From Streptomyces parvus (GTDB lineage: Bacteria > Actinomycetota > Actinomycetes > Streptomycetales > Streptomycetaceae): 64,000 nt of DNA. This document shows positions 9,412 to 20,768 of the stretch, piece after piece. Position 1 is the first letter of the stretch; every line of letters starts with the position of its first letter. The notes under the pieces are model-generated. The model was not told where the DNA came from, did not search any database, and saw nothing but the letters and a program-made list of their open reading frames with translations. Location of the stretch: assembly GCF_014648875.1 (NCBI RefSeq), contig NZ_BMRY01000004.1, forward strand, positions 186,001 through 250,000. Direction: 5' to 3'. Both the position numbers and the translations under genes were made by a program.

Positions 9412-9984
9412 TCATCTCATTTGGCGAGTCTGCGGTAGCAGATGAGGGTGCTCGTGCATGCGACGAAGTGGTCGGCCTTGCGTTCGTAGCGTCGGTGGAG
9501 GCGGCGGCAGAAAGCGATCCAGGCCATCGTGCGTTCGATGGTTCAGTGGTGGCGTCCCAGCCGTTGCGAGGACTCGACTCCCTATGTTCACCGAGTCGAT
9601 CGCGCACCGCGACCAGTCCAGCTCACCGCGGGCACCGGGTTCGTCGAGGACCAGGCAGTGGAGGCTGGCCCACACCCTTGCCTTCGACCACTCGGCGAAC
9701 CGCCGGTGGGCGGTCGCTCCGGACGGGCCGAACGACGCTGAAGGCAGCTGCTGCCGGGTACAACCCGACGTGGCCACGAAGACGATCGCGGCCAGCACTT
9801 CCCGGTCGCCGTGCCGACGCCGACCACCGCCCTGCGGCCGCGACGGCGCCTCCGGCACCACCCGCTGGAACAACTCCCACAACTCGTCCGGCACCAGGAC
9901 GGCGCGCTCTTGATCCTTTAGGAGCTCCAAAGGGCGCAGATCGCCGGCCTTCCGGGCGGCATTCGCTGTACCGCGACATAGCAC
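9412..9984 (-). pseudogene. IS5-family (IS427-type) transposase relic with internal deletion
   Basis: The minus strand shows the DUF4096 N-terminal domain (VPDELWELFQRVVPEAPSRP, then DREVLAAIVFVATSGC, then SGATAHRRFAEWSKARVW) and the first catalytic region (ELDWSRCAIDSVNIG). The sequence then jumps, after loss of roughly 110 residues and a frame change, to the normal C-terminus (TIERTMAWIAFCRRLHRRYE ending LICYRRLAK and a stop near 9418). The central catalytic residues are lost, so it cannot transpose. It abuts the 3' end of the first LuxR gene. Confidence 0.8.
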
Positions 9985-10000
9985 GCACGCTGCCGGCCCG

Positions 10001-12727
10001 TCAGGGAAGCCGCAGGTCCCGCAGCTGTCGCCGGGAGGTGATGCTCAGCTTGCGGAAGATGCTGCGGAGGTGGGCCTCAATGGTGCGCGGGCTCAAGAAC
10101 AGCTGTGCGCCGACCTCCCGGGAGGTCGCCCCGGTAGCTACCAGCCGGGCGATCGTCAGCTCCTGTGCTGTGAGCGCGTCCGAGGGCTGGGCGGACCGGC
10201 TGCGTGGGTACTCGCCGGTGGCGCGCAGCTCGCGTGCGGCGCGTGCGGCGAACGCTTCCGCACCCATGTCCGACAGCATCTGGTGGGCGGTGCGGAGCTG
10301 CTGGCGGGCGTCCTGGCGGCGGCCCTCGCGGCGTAGCCACTCGCCGTAGACGAGATGAGTCCGGGCCAGCTGGGTGGCCACTCGGCAGTTGCGTAGCTGC
10401 TCGATCGCCTCGCGGTAGTACTCCTCGGCGGCCGGGCCGGTGCTGACCAACGCCCGTGAGCGCGCTGCCAGCCCGAGCCCCCACGGGGTGCCGCTGGCCA
10501 GCGCCCGTGAGCTGAGCTGGTCCAGCGCAGCGGTCGCACGCTCCGGCCGGCCGCTCCGGCATGCCGCTTCAATGAGCTCGGAGTGGGCCAGGTTGCTGTG
10601 GGTCAGCTCGTCGGACTCGAAAGCCCGCGTCGCAGCGACCAGAGCCGCCGGGTAGTCGCCCAGACCGTTGTGCAGCACCGCCATGGCGTACTGCGCCAGG
10701 AAGTCCTCAGTTCGGCCCCCACGTCCAGCCGCTTCCCGGACCATGGTCGTGTGGACCTCGGTGGTCTCGTCCGAGCGGCCGCGCCAGGCAGCCAGGATGA
10801 GCTGGCCGTGGAGCACGGGCACAGTTCTGGTCGCGGCGGCGATCGCGGTCTGCTCGGCGGCCCGGGAGAAGTCACCGGAGAGCACCAGCATGACGGACTG
10901 GACGAGCAGTGCTGCCGGGAGCGTGGCCAGCGCGCCGGCTTCCCTGACCAGCCGGACATGACGAGCGGCCAGCGCGTGCACCATCCGGTCGTCGAAGACC
11001 GACATCGCGGTCCGGCCGGCCAGCCACAGCCAGCGGCGGTCGTCGCCGTCGTTCACGACATGGTCGTCCCGCTCGTGACGATTGAAGGCGTCCAACGCCC
11101 GTCGCAGCCCGGGCACTCCTGCCGCGTAGCCCTGCGTGAACGTCGTCACCAGCCCGTCGAGCAACAGATCCACGGGCCTCGGCGACTCCGGTGGTGCGGG
11201 CGCGGCCCGGGCTGCGTCGGCCACCGCACGCACGCCGCCGCCGGGTCCGCGGTCGCCAGTAACGATCGCCGCATCGAGCGCGTCCAGGTAGGTCTCCCGG
11301 GACAGCGCCGGGTCCAGCGGGGCGAGGCTCTTGGCGGCGTCCAGCAGCATCCGCGGCCCCTCGCCGCCCCTTGCCCCGTGGAACGCGATCCGAGCACGCA
11401 GCAGCTCCAGGCGGGCCTGCGCCACGGCGTCCAACGGCCCGGCCGCGGCGACCGTCAGCAGCTCCAGGGCCTCGGACGCACCGGCCTCGTGCTTGGCGTG
11501 CGCAGCTTCCAGGGCCCGTTCCGCCCGGACGGCCGGCCCAGGGGTCAGCTCGGCCGCACGCTTCAGGAACGCCGCCGCGGCGGCCAACCCGCCGCGGGCG
11601 CGGGCCCGTCCGGCCGAACGCTCCAGCTCCGCGGCGGCGTCCTCATCAGTGCCCACCACCGCCTGCGCGCGGTGCCAGGCACGCCGGTCCGGATCGACCT
11701 GCTGGTCGGTGACGGCGGCCAGCGCGCCGTGCGCACGACGCCGGTCGGTCGGTGTGGCCGCCCGGTAGACCGCCGAGCGCACCAGCGGGTGCCGGAACCG
11801 CACACGCAAGTCGAACTCCAGCAGCCCGGCGGCCTCCGCGGGCGCAGCCGCCTCGCGGGCGATCCCCAGCTCCGCGGCCGCGCGCCACAGCAACGCCACG
11901 TCCCCGGTCGGCTCGGCCGCGGCAACCACCAGCAGCATCCGCGCGTCGGCAGGCAGGCTGTTCGCGCGGCGCCGAAAGCCGTCCTCGATCCGGCGGGGAA
12001 CGCTCACCACGTCCGGCAGCTCGAACCCGCCCGCGAACTGCACCGCCGGGGCACCCCGGGGTAGCTCCAACAACGCCAGCGGATTGCCGCGCGCCTCGGC
12101 TACGATCCGGTCGCGCACCACATCGTCCAGTGGTGCGCGGACCGCGGTGGCCAGCAGCGTCTGGGCATCGGAGGCCCCCAGCCCCGCCAGGCGCAGTTCC
12201 GGCAACCCGCTGAACGCCTCGACGTCGGTCATACCGGGATCGCGCAGCGCAAACACCATCACCACCCGCTCGGCCCCCACCCGCCGGGCCACGAAAGCCA
12301 GAACCTGCGCAGACGCCTGATCGAGCCACTGCGCGTCATCGACCACACACAGCAACGGCCCGTTCTCGGCCAACAGGCTCAACACCGCCAACCCCACCAG
12401 GAACCGGTCCGGCGCAGCACCCTTGCGCAGCCCGAACGCCACCCCGAGCGCGGCCTGCTGCGGCTCGGGCAGCTCGACCGCCCGCGCCAGGAACGGGGCG
12501 CACAACTGGTGCAGACCCGCGAACGCGAACTCCGCCTCGGCCTCCACCCCGGCCGCGTACTGAACCCCGAATCCCGCTGCCACGGCGGTCTCCCGCATGT
12601 GCTGCAGGAGGGCGGACTTGCCGATGCCGGCTTCCCCGCGCACCACCAACACTCCGCTGTCGCCGCCCTGCGCCCGAGCCAGCAGCTGCTCGAGCGACGC
12701 CTGCTCGGCGCGCCGTCCCACGAGCAT
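10001..12727 (-). CDS. LAL-type LuxR family ATP-binding regulator 1
   Basis: A 908-residue large ATP-binding LuxR regulator. The AAA/STAND ATPase at the N-terminus has Walker A GEAGIGKSALL (about residues 32-42) and Walker B LLCVVDDAQWLD. A long helical tetratricopeptide-like middle follows. The C-terminal LuxR helix-turn-helix reads LTAQELTIARLVATGATSRE then LSPRTIEAHLRSIFRKL. ATG at 12727 has GGGGAGG upstream and gives the usual MLVGR start; an upstream GTG (12754) lacks a ribosome site. LAL proteins activate catabolic or secondary-metabolite genes in response to a ligand. It is divergent from the ORF chain and second LAL gene at 12.9-16.6 kb. Confidence 0.93.
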   Translation of the reverse strand: MLVGRRAEQASLEQLLARAQGGDSGVLVVRGEAGIGKSALLQHMRETAVAAGFGVQYAAGVEAEAEFAFAGLHQLCAPFLARAVELPEPQQAALGVAFGLRKGAAPDRFLVGLAVLSLLAENGPLLCVVDDAQWLDQASAQVLAFVARRVGAERVVMVFALRDPGMTDVEAFSGLPELRLAGLGASDAQTLLATAVRAPLDDVVRDRIVAEARGNPLALLELPRGAPAVQFAGGFELPDVVSVPRRIEDGFRRRANSLPADARMLLVVAAAEPTGDVALLWRAAAELGIAREAAAPAEAAGLLEFDLRVRFRHPLVRSAVYRAATPTDRRRAHGALAAVTDQQVDPDRRAWHRAQAVVGTDEDAAAELERSAGRARARGGLAAAAAFLKRAAELTPGPAVRAERALEAAHAKHEAGASEALELLTVAAAGPLDAVAQARLELLRARIAFHGARGGEGPRMLLDAAKSLAPLDPALSRETYLDALDAAIVTGDRGPGGGVRAVADAARAAPAPPESPRPVDLLLDGLVTTFTQGYAAGVPGLRRALDAFNRHERDDHVVNDGDDRRWLWLAGRTAMSVFDDRMVHALAARHVRLVREAGALATLPAALLVQSVMLVLSGDFSRAAEQTAIAAATRTVPVLHGQLILAAWRGRSDETTEVHTTMVREAAGRGGRTEDFLAQYAMAVLHNGLGDYPAALVAATRAFESDELTHSNLAHSELIEAACRSGRPERATAALDQLSSRALASGTPWGLGLAARSRALVSTGPAAEEYYREAIEQLRNCRVATQLARTHLVYGEWLRREGRRQDARQQLRTAHQMLSDMGAEAFAARAARELRATGEYPRSRSAQPSDALTAQELTIARLVATGATSREVGAQLFLSPRTIEAHLRSIFRKLSITSRRQLRDLRLP

Positions 12728-12773
12728 CGCCTGGTCCTCCCCTGGCGCCGACACGGTGCCTGTCCGGTAATTG

Positions 12774-13898
<1,125 letters not shown>

Positions 13899-13902
<4 letters not shown>

Positions 13903-16598
13903 GGGCAACCGGTGCTGCGGCTCCGCTCGTCGGACGACAGGCAGAGATCGCTGCCGTGACCGAGGTGCTCGACCGAGCCCGCCGTGGCACCGGTGGCGCC
14001 CTGGTGCTCTGGGGTGAGCCGGGCATCGGCAAGACCGCACTTCTCGACCACGTCACGTCGGCGTCTCCCGATTTCGCCCCGCTGGCGGTACAGCCCGCAC
14101 GGTGCGAGTCCGGGACCCCCTTCGCCGGCCTGGACACGCTGCTCCGGCAGGTCGAGCACCTGATCGCGGCTCTTCCGGTGTCCCAGGCGGCAGCGTTGCG
14201 AGGCGTGCTCGCGGGCGAGGCCACCGGAGCGGGCCGGTCGCTCACCGCCGTGGCGGTCCTGTCCCTGGTGTCGGCGCTGGCAGTCGACCGACCGCTCCTG
14301 ATCGTCGTGGACGACGCACACCGGCTCGACGCGGAGAGCGAGTTCGTGCTCGGATTCGTCGCCCGGCGGGTGGGGACCGATCCGGTGGTGGTCCTGGTCG
14401 CCGGCCACGACGCGCCCGCCGGCGGATCGTGGGAGGGGGTCTCTCCGCTCGCGGTGAGTCCTCTCGCTGACGACCACGCCGCCCAACTGGTCGCCGCCGC
14501 CCACCCCGGCCTCGACGGCCCCGAGCTCACCCGCGCGGTGAAAGCAGGTGGGGGCAACCCGCTGGCACTGCACGAGCTGCCTGTACCGATCGACGATCCT
14601 GCCGCCGGCACGGTGCCCGTGGGGCCCCGGCTGCGTAAGGCCTTCGCCGAGCGCCTGCAGACCATGCCGACCCCGGCACGCGAGTTCGTCGTGCTCATGG
14701 CCGCGGCTCGTGCCGACGGTGACCAGCTCACGCTCGTACGGTCAGCACGTTCCCGCGACGCCGAGGAGCCGGTCTGGGAGGAGACGATCCGGTCGGGTCT
14801 GCTCGCCGGGACGCCCGACCGGCCTGCGCTACGGCACCCGGTGGTCCGGGCCGCCGTCTACGCGAGCGCCTGCCCGTCTGAACGCAGGAATGCCCACCGG
14901 ACCCTGGCCGCCGCGCTTCCCCTGGGCAGTCGCGGGCAGGTCTGGCACCGGGCCGCGACCGTTCACGACGTCGACGAGGAGGTCGCCGGGTTGCTCGAGC
15001 AGACGGCGCCCTCGGGCGCCGGCGCGGTACCGATCCTGCGGCGGGCCGCCGAGCTGACCGCCGACCCGGCCGATGCGACCCGCAGGCTCGCCCGCGCGGC
15101 CGTGGCCGCCTGGCACGGCGGCGACGCCACGATGGCGCGTCGGTTGCTGGCCGATGCCCGGAGCCTGACCGACGAGGTCCTGACCACCCGTGCCAGCCGC
15201 GGCCTGCGCGGGGTACTCGAACTCGCCGAGGGGTCTCTGGAACGAGCCCACCGATCGATCAGTCGCGACATCGCCGCGTCCGACGATCCGCGCATGAGAG
15301 TGGAGCTCGGCGCCGCTGCCCTGCACGCGGGATGGTCCGCGGCCCGCGACGACCTCGTCGGCGAGACCCTCACTCGTCTCGCGGGGCTGACGACCCCTGG
15401 GCTGCCCGACGTCCTCCCGATCGTCCGGACGTGGTGGGGGCCGGCGACGGACCCGGCACAGGCAGCGTCGTCGGCAGAACTCGGTGACGTCATGGCGCGC
15501 ATCTCCCGGGTGGAGTCGCAGTTGCTCCCCGCGTCGCCGCTCGGACTGGTGTGGGGCCTCGACGAGCCACTCGCCGATGCCGTGCACGCCCTTGTCCGCA
15601 GACACCGCCGTCACGCCGATGGCACCTCGCTCGCTGCGGGGCTGGCTCGGATCGCGCGACTCGACATCGCCGCGGGCCGGTGGGCCGCTGCGGAGGACGC
15701 CGCGGCCGAGGGGCTCGCGTCGGCCGAGCGGATCGGTGCCGAGCACATCGCTGCGGAGTGCCGGAACTGCCTCGGATGGCTCGCCGCCGCCCGCGGTGAC
15801 GGCCGTAGCGTCGACCATCTGACCGTTCGGACCCTGCAGCTGGCCGGGCCGCGCCGCGACCGTGCGGTCAGCGCCTCGGCCCACTGGAACCGTGGAATGG
15901 CCGCTCTGGCGGCCGGTCGCGCCGATGCCGCACTCGACCTGCTCGCCCGCTTGGACGAGCACGGGCACGAGGCAGCACATCCGATCGTCGCTCTGCTGGC
16001 AAGCCTGGACACGATCGAGGCCGCCGTGCACGCGCGGCGGCCGGAGATCGGCCGGCGCCGCGCCGAGGCGCTCGACGCCTGGGTACGGCGCACCGGCGCG
16101 CACTGGGCGAGATTCACGGCGCACCTGGCACGCGCACTGCTGGACGAACCCGCCGCCGAAGGGTCCTACCGGGCGGCGCTGGACGTGCCCGGTGCGTCCC
16201 GGCGCCCGTTCGATCACGCGCGGGCCCGTCTGCTCTACGGCGAGTGGCTGCGGCGACAGCGGCGGCGCCGAGACGCCCGCCAGCAGCTCGACGCCGCTGC
16301 CGAGACGTTCCACGCACTGGGAGCGCGCCCGATGCTCGAGCGGGCCCGGCGTGAGCAGCGTCTGATCATGGCGCCCGCACGCCGTGCCACTGCCGCCGGC
16401 ACGGGCATGGCCACGCTGACGGCACAGGAACACCGGGTGGCCCAGCTTGCCGCCGACGATCTGACCAACCGGGAGATCGGGGCCCGTCTGCGGATCAGCG
16501 ACCGCACCGTCGGGCATCACCTGTCCAACGTGTTCGCCAAGCTGGGGCTCTGCTCACGGCGCGACTTGGCGGCCACCGGCATCGCCGGACGGAGATGA
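13899..16598 (+). CDS. LAL-type LuxR family ATP-binding regulator 2
   Basis: An 899-residue LAL regulator of the same architecture as the divergent one. The N-terminal ATPase has Walker A GEPGIGKTALL and Walker B LLIVVDDAHRLD. A long helical sensor region follows, and the C-terminal LuxR helix-turn-helix reads LTAQEHRVAQLAADDLTNRE then ISDRTVGHHLSNVFAKLG. ATG overlaps the preceding stop (ATGA), so it is probably translated by coupling within the short-ORF chain. The HTH is closer to the orphan tail at 18949 than to regulator 1, suggesting local duplication. Confidence 0.93.
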
Positions 16599-16702
16599 TT
16601 CCGGCTCGGTCGCGACGGCCAGTACCGCAACGGTGCTTGTTCTGCGTGCTGGGCAGTTTTCAGGGACGGTGTCCGCGTCCAGCTGTCGGGCTCGCAGGAC
16701 GG

Positions 16703-17104
16703 TCAGGAAGGCGTGGGCGGCATGGCCTCGTTCCTGGCGCTCCATTCGATCAGCGGATGCAGGACACGCATCAGGCCGGCGCCTCGTTCGGTGGGCCGGT
16801 ACGTGATCTGGACCGGCGTGGTCGGTACCACGAGCCGCTCAAGCAGTCGGTGGCCCTCGAGCTCACGCACACGCTGGGACAGAAGGTGGTTCGAGATTCC
16901 GGGGATCCGCGCTCGGTAGTCGACGAATCGGCGCGCGCCCCGCATCGCCGCCAGGAGCACCGCGGCGTTCCACTTTTTGCCCACGATCTCGACCGAGCGC
17001 TGAAAACTGCGGCACACGTCGTCGTCGATGTGTTCGTAGCCCGCTTCCGGGCGGCTCCGGCCCGCGGTGGTGGAGGAATCATCGGGCTGTCGAGGACCGG
17101 TCAT
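16703..17104 (-). CDS. HxlR-family winged-helix regulator
   Basis: A 133-residue HxlR/MarR-like DNA-binding protein. The family core is visible: CRSFQRSVEIVGKKWNAAVL, then RRFVDYRARIPGISNHLLSQ, RVRELE and the wing VQITYRPTERGAGL. The ATG at 17104 has no clear ribosome site, and the mRNA may be leaderless. It is divergent from the flavin oxidoreductase gene at 17224, and HxlR regulators typically control the neighbouring oxidoreductase in response to reactive aldehydes or oxidants. That neighbour is now broken. Confidence 0.88.
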   Translation of the reverse strand: MTGPRQPDDSSTTAGRSRPEAGYEHIDDDVCRSFQRSVEIVGKKWNAAVLLAAMRGARRFVDYRARIPGISNHLLSQRVRELEGHRLLERLVVPTTPVQITYRPTERGAGLMRVLHPLIEWSARNEAMPPTPS

Positions 17105-17223
17105 ACGGTCACGATACTGGAGCGTGTCACTTTTGATGATCTGGTCATGTCCTGCTTGTCGCCTGTGATCATCGCCGTGCAGCCTTGGTCCATGAACGCA
17201 CACTCGGCTTGTCACCACGCGCT

Positions 17224-18693
17224 ATGAACTACGGGCACGCGCTGAGGTTCGGGCCGCACCTGCCATCTGACGCCGACTGCGGACCCGGCCCGTTGGTCGA
17301 AGTGGCGGGCCTGGCCGAGCAGTGGGGACTGGACTTGCTGGTCGTCCCGGCCGGAACCGCCGGCGACGATCTCGAACCGTCGACTGTGGCGGCCTGGATC
17401 GCCGCGGCGACGGTCTCTCTCGGACTGGTGCTGGAGGCACGCCCCGGCACCCTCCATCCGGCGATGCTCGCGCGAGCCGTCGCAGGCCTGGACCGGCTCA
17501 CCGAAGGCAGGGTCGAACTGGCTTTCCGGGCGGGCCCGTCAGCCGCCGCGTCCGGGACAGCCGATTCGGTCGCGGCACTGGGGGAGGCGATCGCCGTCGT
17601 CCGCGAGCTCTGGAATGTCCTCGACCGTGGCCTCGGCCGGTTCACCGGCCGCTTCCACCGTCTCGCGGGAGCTGAGAAGGCCGCGCCCGCGCACGACGTG
17701 CCGATCTCCGTGGACGGGCAGGACCAAGACCTGCTCCGGCTGGTCGGACTGCGGGCTGACGAGTGGTCGACGGGGTGCGACGCCGCCACGCTGACGCAGG
17801 GCAACCGCGCAGTCGACGAGGCGGCCCGAGGGGCAGGCCGCGATCCCCGCGAGATCCGCAGACGGGTCACGATCCGCGGTGGCTTCGGCAGGCGGACAGG
17901 CAGGTTCACCGGGACCGCCGCGGACTGGGTGAACGACCTGCTGCCACTCGTCGTCGAGCACGGGGTGGGCACCATCGTGCTGGACACCGAGGAGCGAGAC
18001 GTCGCGGCAGGCTTCGCGAGCGAGGTCGCCCCGGCCCTGCGAGCGGCCGTGGACGCGGTGCTTCCGCGCGGATGGTCGGACGCGCGGGTCCGGCGGTCCG
18101 CCGTGCGCGCCAGGCGCCGGCCGGGGATCGACTACGAGGGCGTTCCGCCGGAGGTGGCCGAGGTCATCGAGCCCGGTGATCCGGCCTACGCCCGGCTGCG
18201 GTCCGGGTACCTGCGCGGCGGTGCGCCCGGCATCATCCTGCGGGCGGCGACGAACGAGCAGGTGATCCAGGCGCTCGCGTTCGCCCGTCGGCATCCCGGC
18301 GTGGCCCTGTCTCGGCGAAGCGCCGGACACGGGGTCTCCGGCCGCTCCACCAATGACGGCGGGATCGTCATCGACGTGTCACTGATGAATGCGATCGAGG
18401 TGCTCGACAGGTAGACACGCCGGGTGCGCATCGGCCCGGGTGCGCGCTGGGCCGAGGTGACGGCCGCACTGGAGCCCTACGGCTGGGCGTTGAGTTCGGG
18501 CGACTACGGGGGCGTCGGGGTGGGCGGTCTCGCCACGGCGGGGGCATCGGGTACCTCGCGCGCGGGCACGGACTGACCATCGACCGCCTGCGGGCCGCGG
18601 AGATGGTGCTCGCGGACGGCTCCGTCGTGCGGGCCGACGATACGGAGAACGCCGATCTCTTCTGGGCCGTGCGCGGGGCGGGCGCGAATTTCG
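17224..18693 (+). pseudogene. broken fusion: luciferase-like monooxygenase plus FAD-binding (BBE/PCMH) oxidoreductase
   Basis: Residues 1-290 are a luciferase-like F420/FMN-dependent oxidoreductase (HPAMLARAVAGLDRLTEGRV region). From about residue 310 a PCMH-type FAD-binding domain begins (PGIILRAATNEQVIQALAFA, then [20 protein letters not shown]). An in-frame TAG at 18412-18414 interrupts it. Beyond the stop the same frame continues correctly ([20 protein letters not shown], then [12 protein letters not shown]), then a 1-nt deletion near 18540 shifts the frame ([18 protein letters not shown] to [13 protein letters not shown]), and homology ends near 18690. If the stop is real, a 396-residue N-terminal product could still be made. 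Confidence 0.75.
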
Positions 18694-18948
18694 GGCCGCA
18701 CTCGACACGCCAGGTGCCCGAGCCCACCCGCTGCTCCACGCGCGCGCCCAGTTGTCCTGCGGCGAGTGGTTGCGACGGGGCCGCCTGCGGGCCGATGCGC
18801 GCGTCCGGATCGGCGCCGCCCTGGAGGCGTTCGACCGGCTCGGTGCCGAGCCGCTGCGCCAACGCGCGCAACGCGAGCAGGACCTCACCGGAGAGCCGGT
18901 TCATCGCCCTGGTGTCCGGGACGCAGGGGAAGCTCGGACACCAGGGCG
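18694..18948 (+). pseudogene. LAL regulator remnant (pre-HTH region)
   Basis: In one plus frame the sequence reads [20 protein letters not shown] then [20 protein letters not shown], which matches the segment just before the HTH in the two intact LAL regulators (LLYGEWLRRQRRRRDARQQL in regulator 2). It is joined directly to the broken flavin oxidoreductase upstream, so a deletion fused the two genes. The remnant runs into the inverted repeat that precedes the orphan HTH. Confidence 0.55.
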
Positions 18949-18960
18949 ATGAACCGGCTC
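18893..18960. repeat. perfect 26-bp inverted repeat with 16-nt centre
   Basis: The left arm (18893-18918, beginning GAGCCGGTTCATCGCC) and the right arm (18935-18960, ending GGCGATGAACCGGCTC) are exact reverse complements. The right arm holds the ATG and first codons of the orphan LuxR HTH ORF. The left arm is therefore an inverted duplicate of an HTH gene start, or the scar of an inversion or snap-back repair. As RNA it would form a very stable hairpin over the start codon. Confidence 0.85.
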
Positions 18961-19143
18961 ACCGCCCAGGAACAGCGAGTCGCCCAACTGGCCGCCGAAC
19001 AGCTGACGAATCGCGAGATCGGCGTGCAGCTGCGGATCAGCCACCGCACCGTGGGCCACCACCTCGGGAACGTGTTCGCCAAGCTCGGCATCAACACCCG
19101 AACCGAGCTGAGCCACCTCCACGCCGGTTGCGAGCTGTCGTGA
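18949..19143 (+). CDS. orphan LuxR helix-turn-helix (LAL C-terminal tail)
   Basis: A 64-residue frame consisting only of a LuxR/GerE DNA-binding domain: [38 protein letters not shown], ending [17 protein letters not shown]. It closely resembles the tail of LAL regulator 2. The ATPase and sensor parts are absent and its start lies in a perfect inverted repeat, so it is most likely the remains of a third LAL gene. A stand-alone HTH could still bind DNA, so expression is not excluded. Confidence 0.6.
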   Translation: MNRLTAQEQRVAQLAAEQLTNREIGVQLRISHRTVGHHLGNVFAKLGINTRTELSHLHAGCELS

Positions 19144-19301
19144 GCGCAGGGAGGCCGCGGCGGAGCGGGCGGGCGACGCCTCCGGCGGAAACGACGGATT
19201 GCCCGCCCGATTCGCTCACCGGCCCTGATTTGTAGCGTCGCTGACGTTGTCCCGCGTACCCGCGGCGAAACGCCGTGCGACGCATGACGAGAGGTCACCT
19301 C

Positions 19302-20741
19302 ATGCCCACGTCCGAAACCCTGCCCCACGCGCGCCACTACATCGACGGGCAGTGGCAGGACTCCAGCTCCCGCGGCGAGTCCCGCAGCCCCGCGACCAAC
19401 GGCCTGCTCGGCACCTTCGCCGACGGCGGTGCGCGGGAGGCGAAGGCCGCCGTGGCCGCGGCCCGAAGGGCCTTCGACTCCACCGACTGGTCCCGCGACC
19501 GTCACCGGCGTGCGGCAGCGCTGCACGAACTCGCCGACCGGCTCGAGCAGCGCAAGGACGAACTGATCACCCTCCTGGCGCGGGAGAACGGGAAAGTGCT
19601 CTCCGAGGCGGCCATCGAAGTCGAAGGCACCATCCCCAAGCTCCGCTACCACGCGGCGCTGGCCCTCACCGACCACGGCAGGGCCGGCGAAGTACGGCCC
19701 GGCATGTACTCGATGACCCTGCGCGAAGCCGCGGGCGTCGCCGCGGTGATCGTGCCGTGGAACTCACCGGTCATCCTCTCGGCGCGGTCCTTCGCACCCG
19801 CCCTGGCGGCCGGCTGCACCGTGGTCATGAAGATGCCGGCGCAGACCGGCCTGGTCAACGGAGTGCTGAGCGAGATCGTCGCCGACACGCCGAGCCTGGA
19901 CCCGGGCGTGTTCAACGTCTTCACCGAGAGCGGCAACGCCGGGGCTCCGGAGCTGGTCTCCTCCCCGGACGTCGATGTGCTCAGCTACACCGGCTCCACC
20001 GCGGTCGGCCGCGTGATCATGGAACAGGCCGCCCCGACGCTGAAGACGCTCTCCATGGAGCTGGGCGGAAAGACGCCGATGCTCGTCTTCGACGACGCCG
20101 ACCTGGACGCCGTCGTGCCCGTGCTCACCAAGGCCGTCACCATGTTCGCGGGCCAGTTCTGCATGACGGGCAGCCGGATACTGGTCCAGCGCGGCGTGGC
20201 CGACGAACTCCGGCGGCGGCTCGTCGCCGCCCTCGAAGCGGTCCGGGTCGGGCCCGGCGACGACCCTGCCAGCGAGATGGGCCCCATGATCGACGAAGGA
20301 AACGCCCGACGGGTCGAACAGACCGTGGCCGCCGCCGCCGACTACGCCACCGTCCTCGTGCGAGGCAAGCGGGATCGGGCGCTCCTCGGCCCGTCCCTGA
20401 TCGAGGTCGCCGACGTGTCCTCGCCGATCGTGCAGCGCGAAGTGTTCGGGCCGGTCGCCACCTTCGAGGTGTTCGACTCCGAGGTCGACGCCGTGGCGCG
20501 TGCCAACGCCACCGAGTTCGGCCTGGCCGCGAGCATCTGGACCCGTGATGTCGACCGCCCCCTGCGCGTCGGCCGCGAACTGCGGGCCGGGACCGTCTGG
20601 ACCAACACCTGGGCCATGGTCCACGACCAGTTCGAGGAGGGCGGCTTCAAGCAGTCGGGAGTGGGCCGCCTGAACGGCGTCCGCGGGATCGAGGAATTCC
20701 AGGAGACCAAGCACCTCGTGCATGTGGCACCGCAGCTCTGA
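19302..20741 (+). CDS. NAD(P)-dependent aldehyde dehydrogenase
   Basis: A 479-residue ALDH-superfamily enzyme. It shows the VIVPWNSPVILSARSFAPAL substrate/cofactor region, the cofactor-loop motif SYTGSTAVGR, the catalytic Glu in MELGGKTPMLVF and the nucleophilic Cys in FAGQFCMTGSR. ATG at 19302 is chosen over an upstream ATG because GAGAGGT lies 6 nt before it. It would oxidise an aldehyde to the carboxylic acid; the substrate is unknown. An ABM-domain membrane protein follows after 27 nt, probably in the same transcript. Confidence 0.93.
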   Translation: MPTSETLPHARHYIDGQWQDSSSRGESRSPATNGLLGTFADGGAREAKAAVAAARRAFDSTDWSRDRHRRAAALHELADRLEQRKDELITLLARENGKVLSEAAIEVEGTIPKLRYHAALALTDHGRAGEVRPGMYSMTLREAAGVAAVIVPWNSPVILSARSFAPALAAGCTVVMKMPAQTGLVNGVLSEIVADTPSLDPGVFNVFTESGNAGAPELVSSPDVDVLSYTGSTAVGRVIMEQAAPTLKTLSMELGGKTPMLVFDDADLDAVVPVLTKAVTMFAGQFCMTGSRILVQRGVADELRRRLVAALEAVRVGPGDDPASEMGPMIDEGNARRVEQTVAAAADYATVLVRGKRDRALLGPSLIEVADVSSPIVQREVFGPVATFEVFDSEVDAVARANATEFGLAASIWTRDVDRPLRVGRELRAGTVWTNTWAMVHDQFEEGGFKQSGVGRLNGVRGIEEFQETKHLVHVAPQL

Positions 20742-20768
20742 CAGCTCTCAACGGCGGAATGAGGATCG

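Noticed and set aside
9147..10349. A 400-residue plus-strand frame across the IS relic and LuxR end
   Set aside because: It is antisense to a clear transposase relic and to the LuxR HTH domain, and it has no domain of its own.
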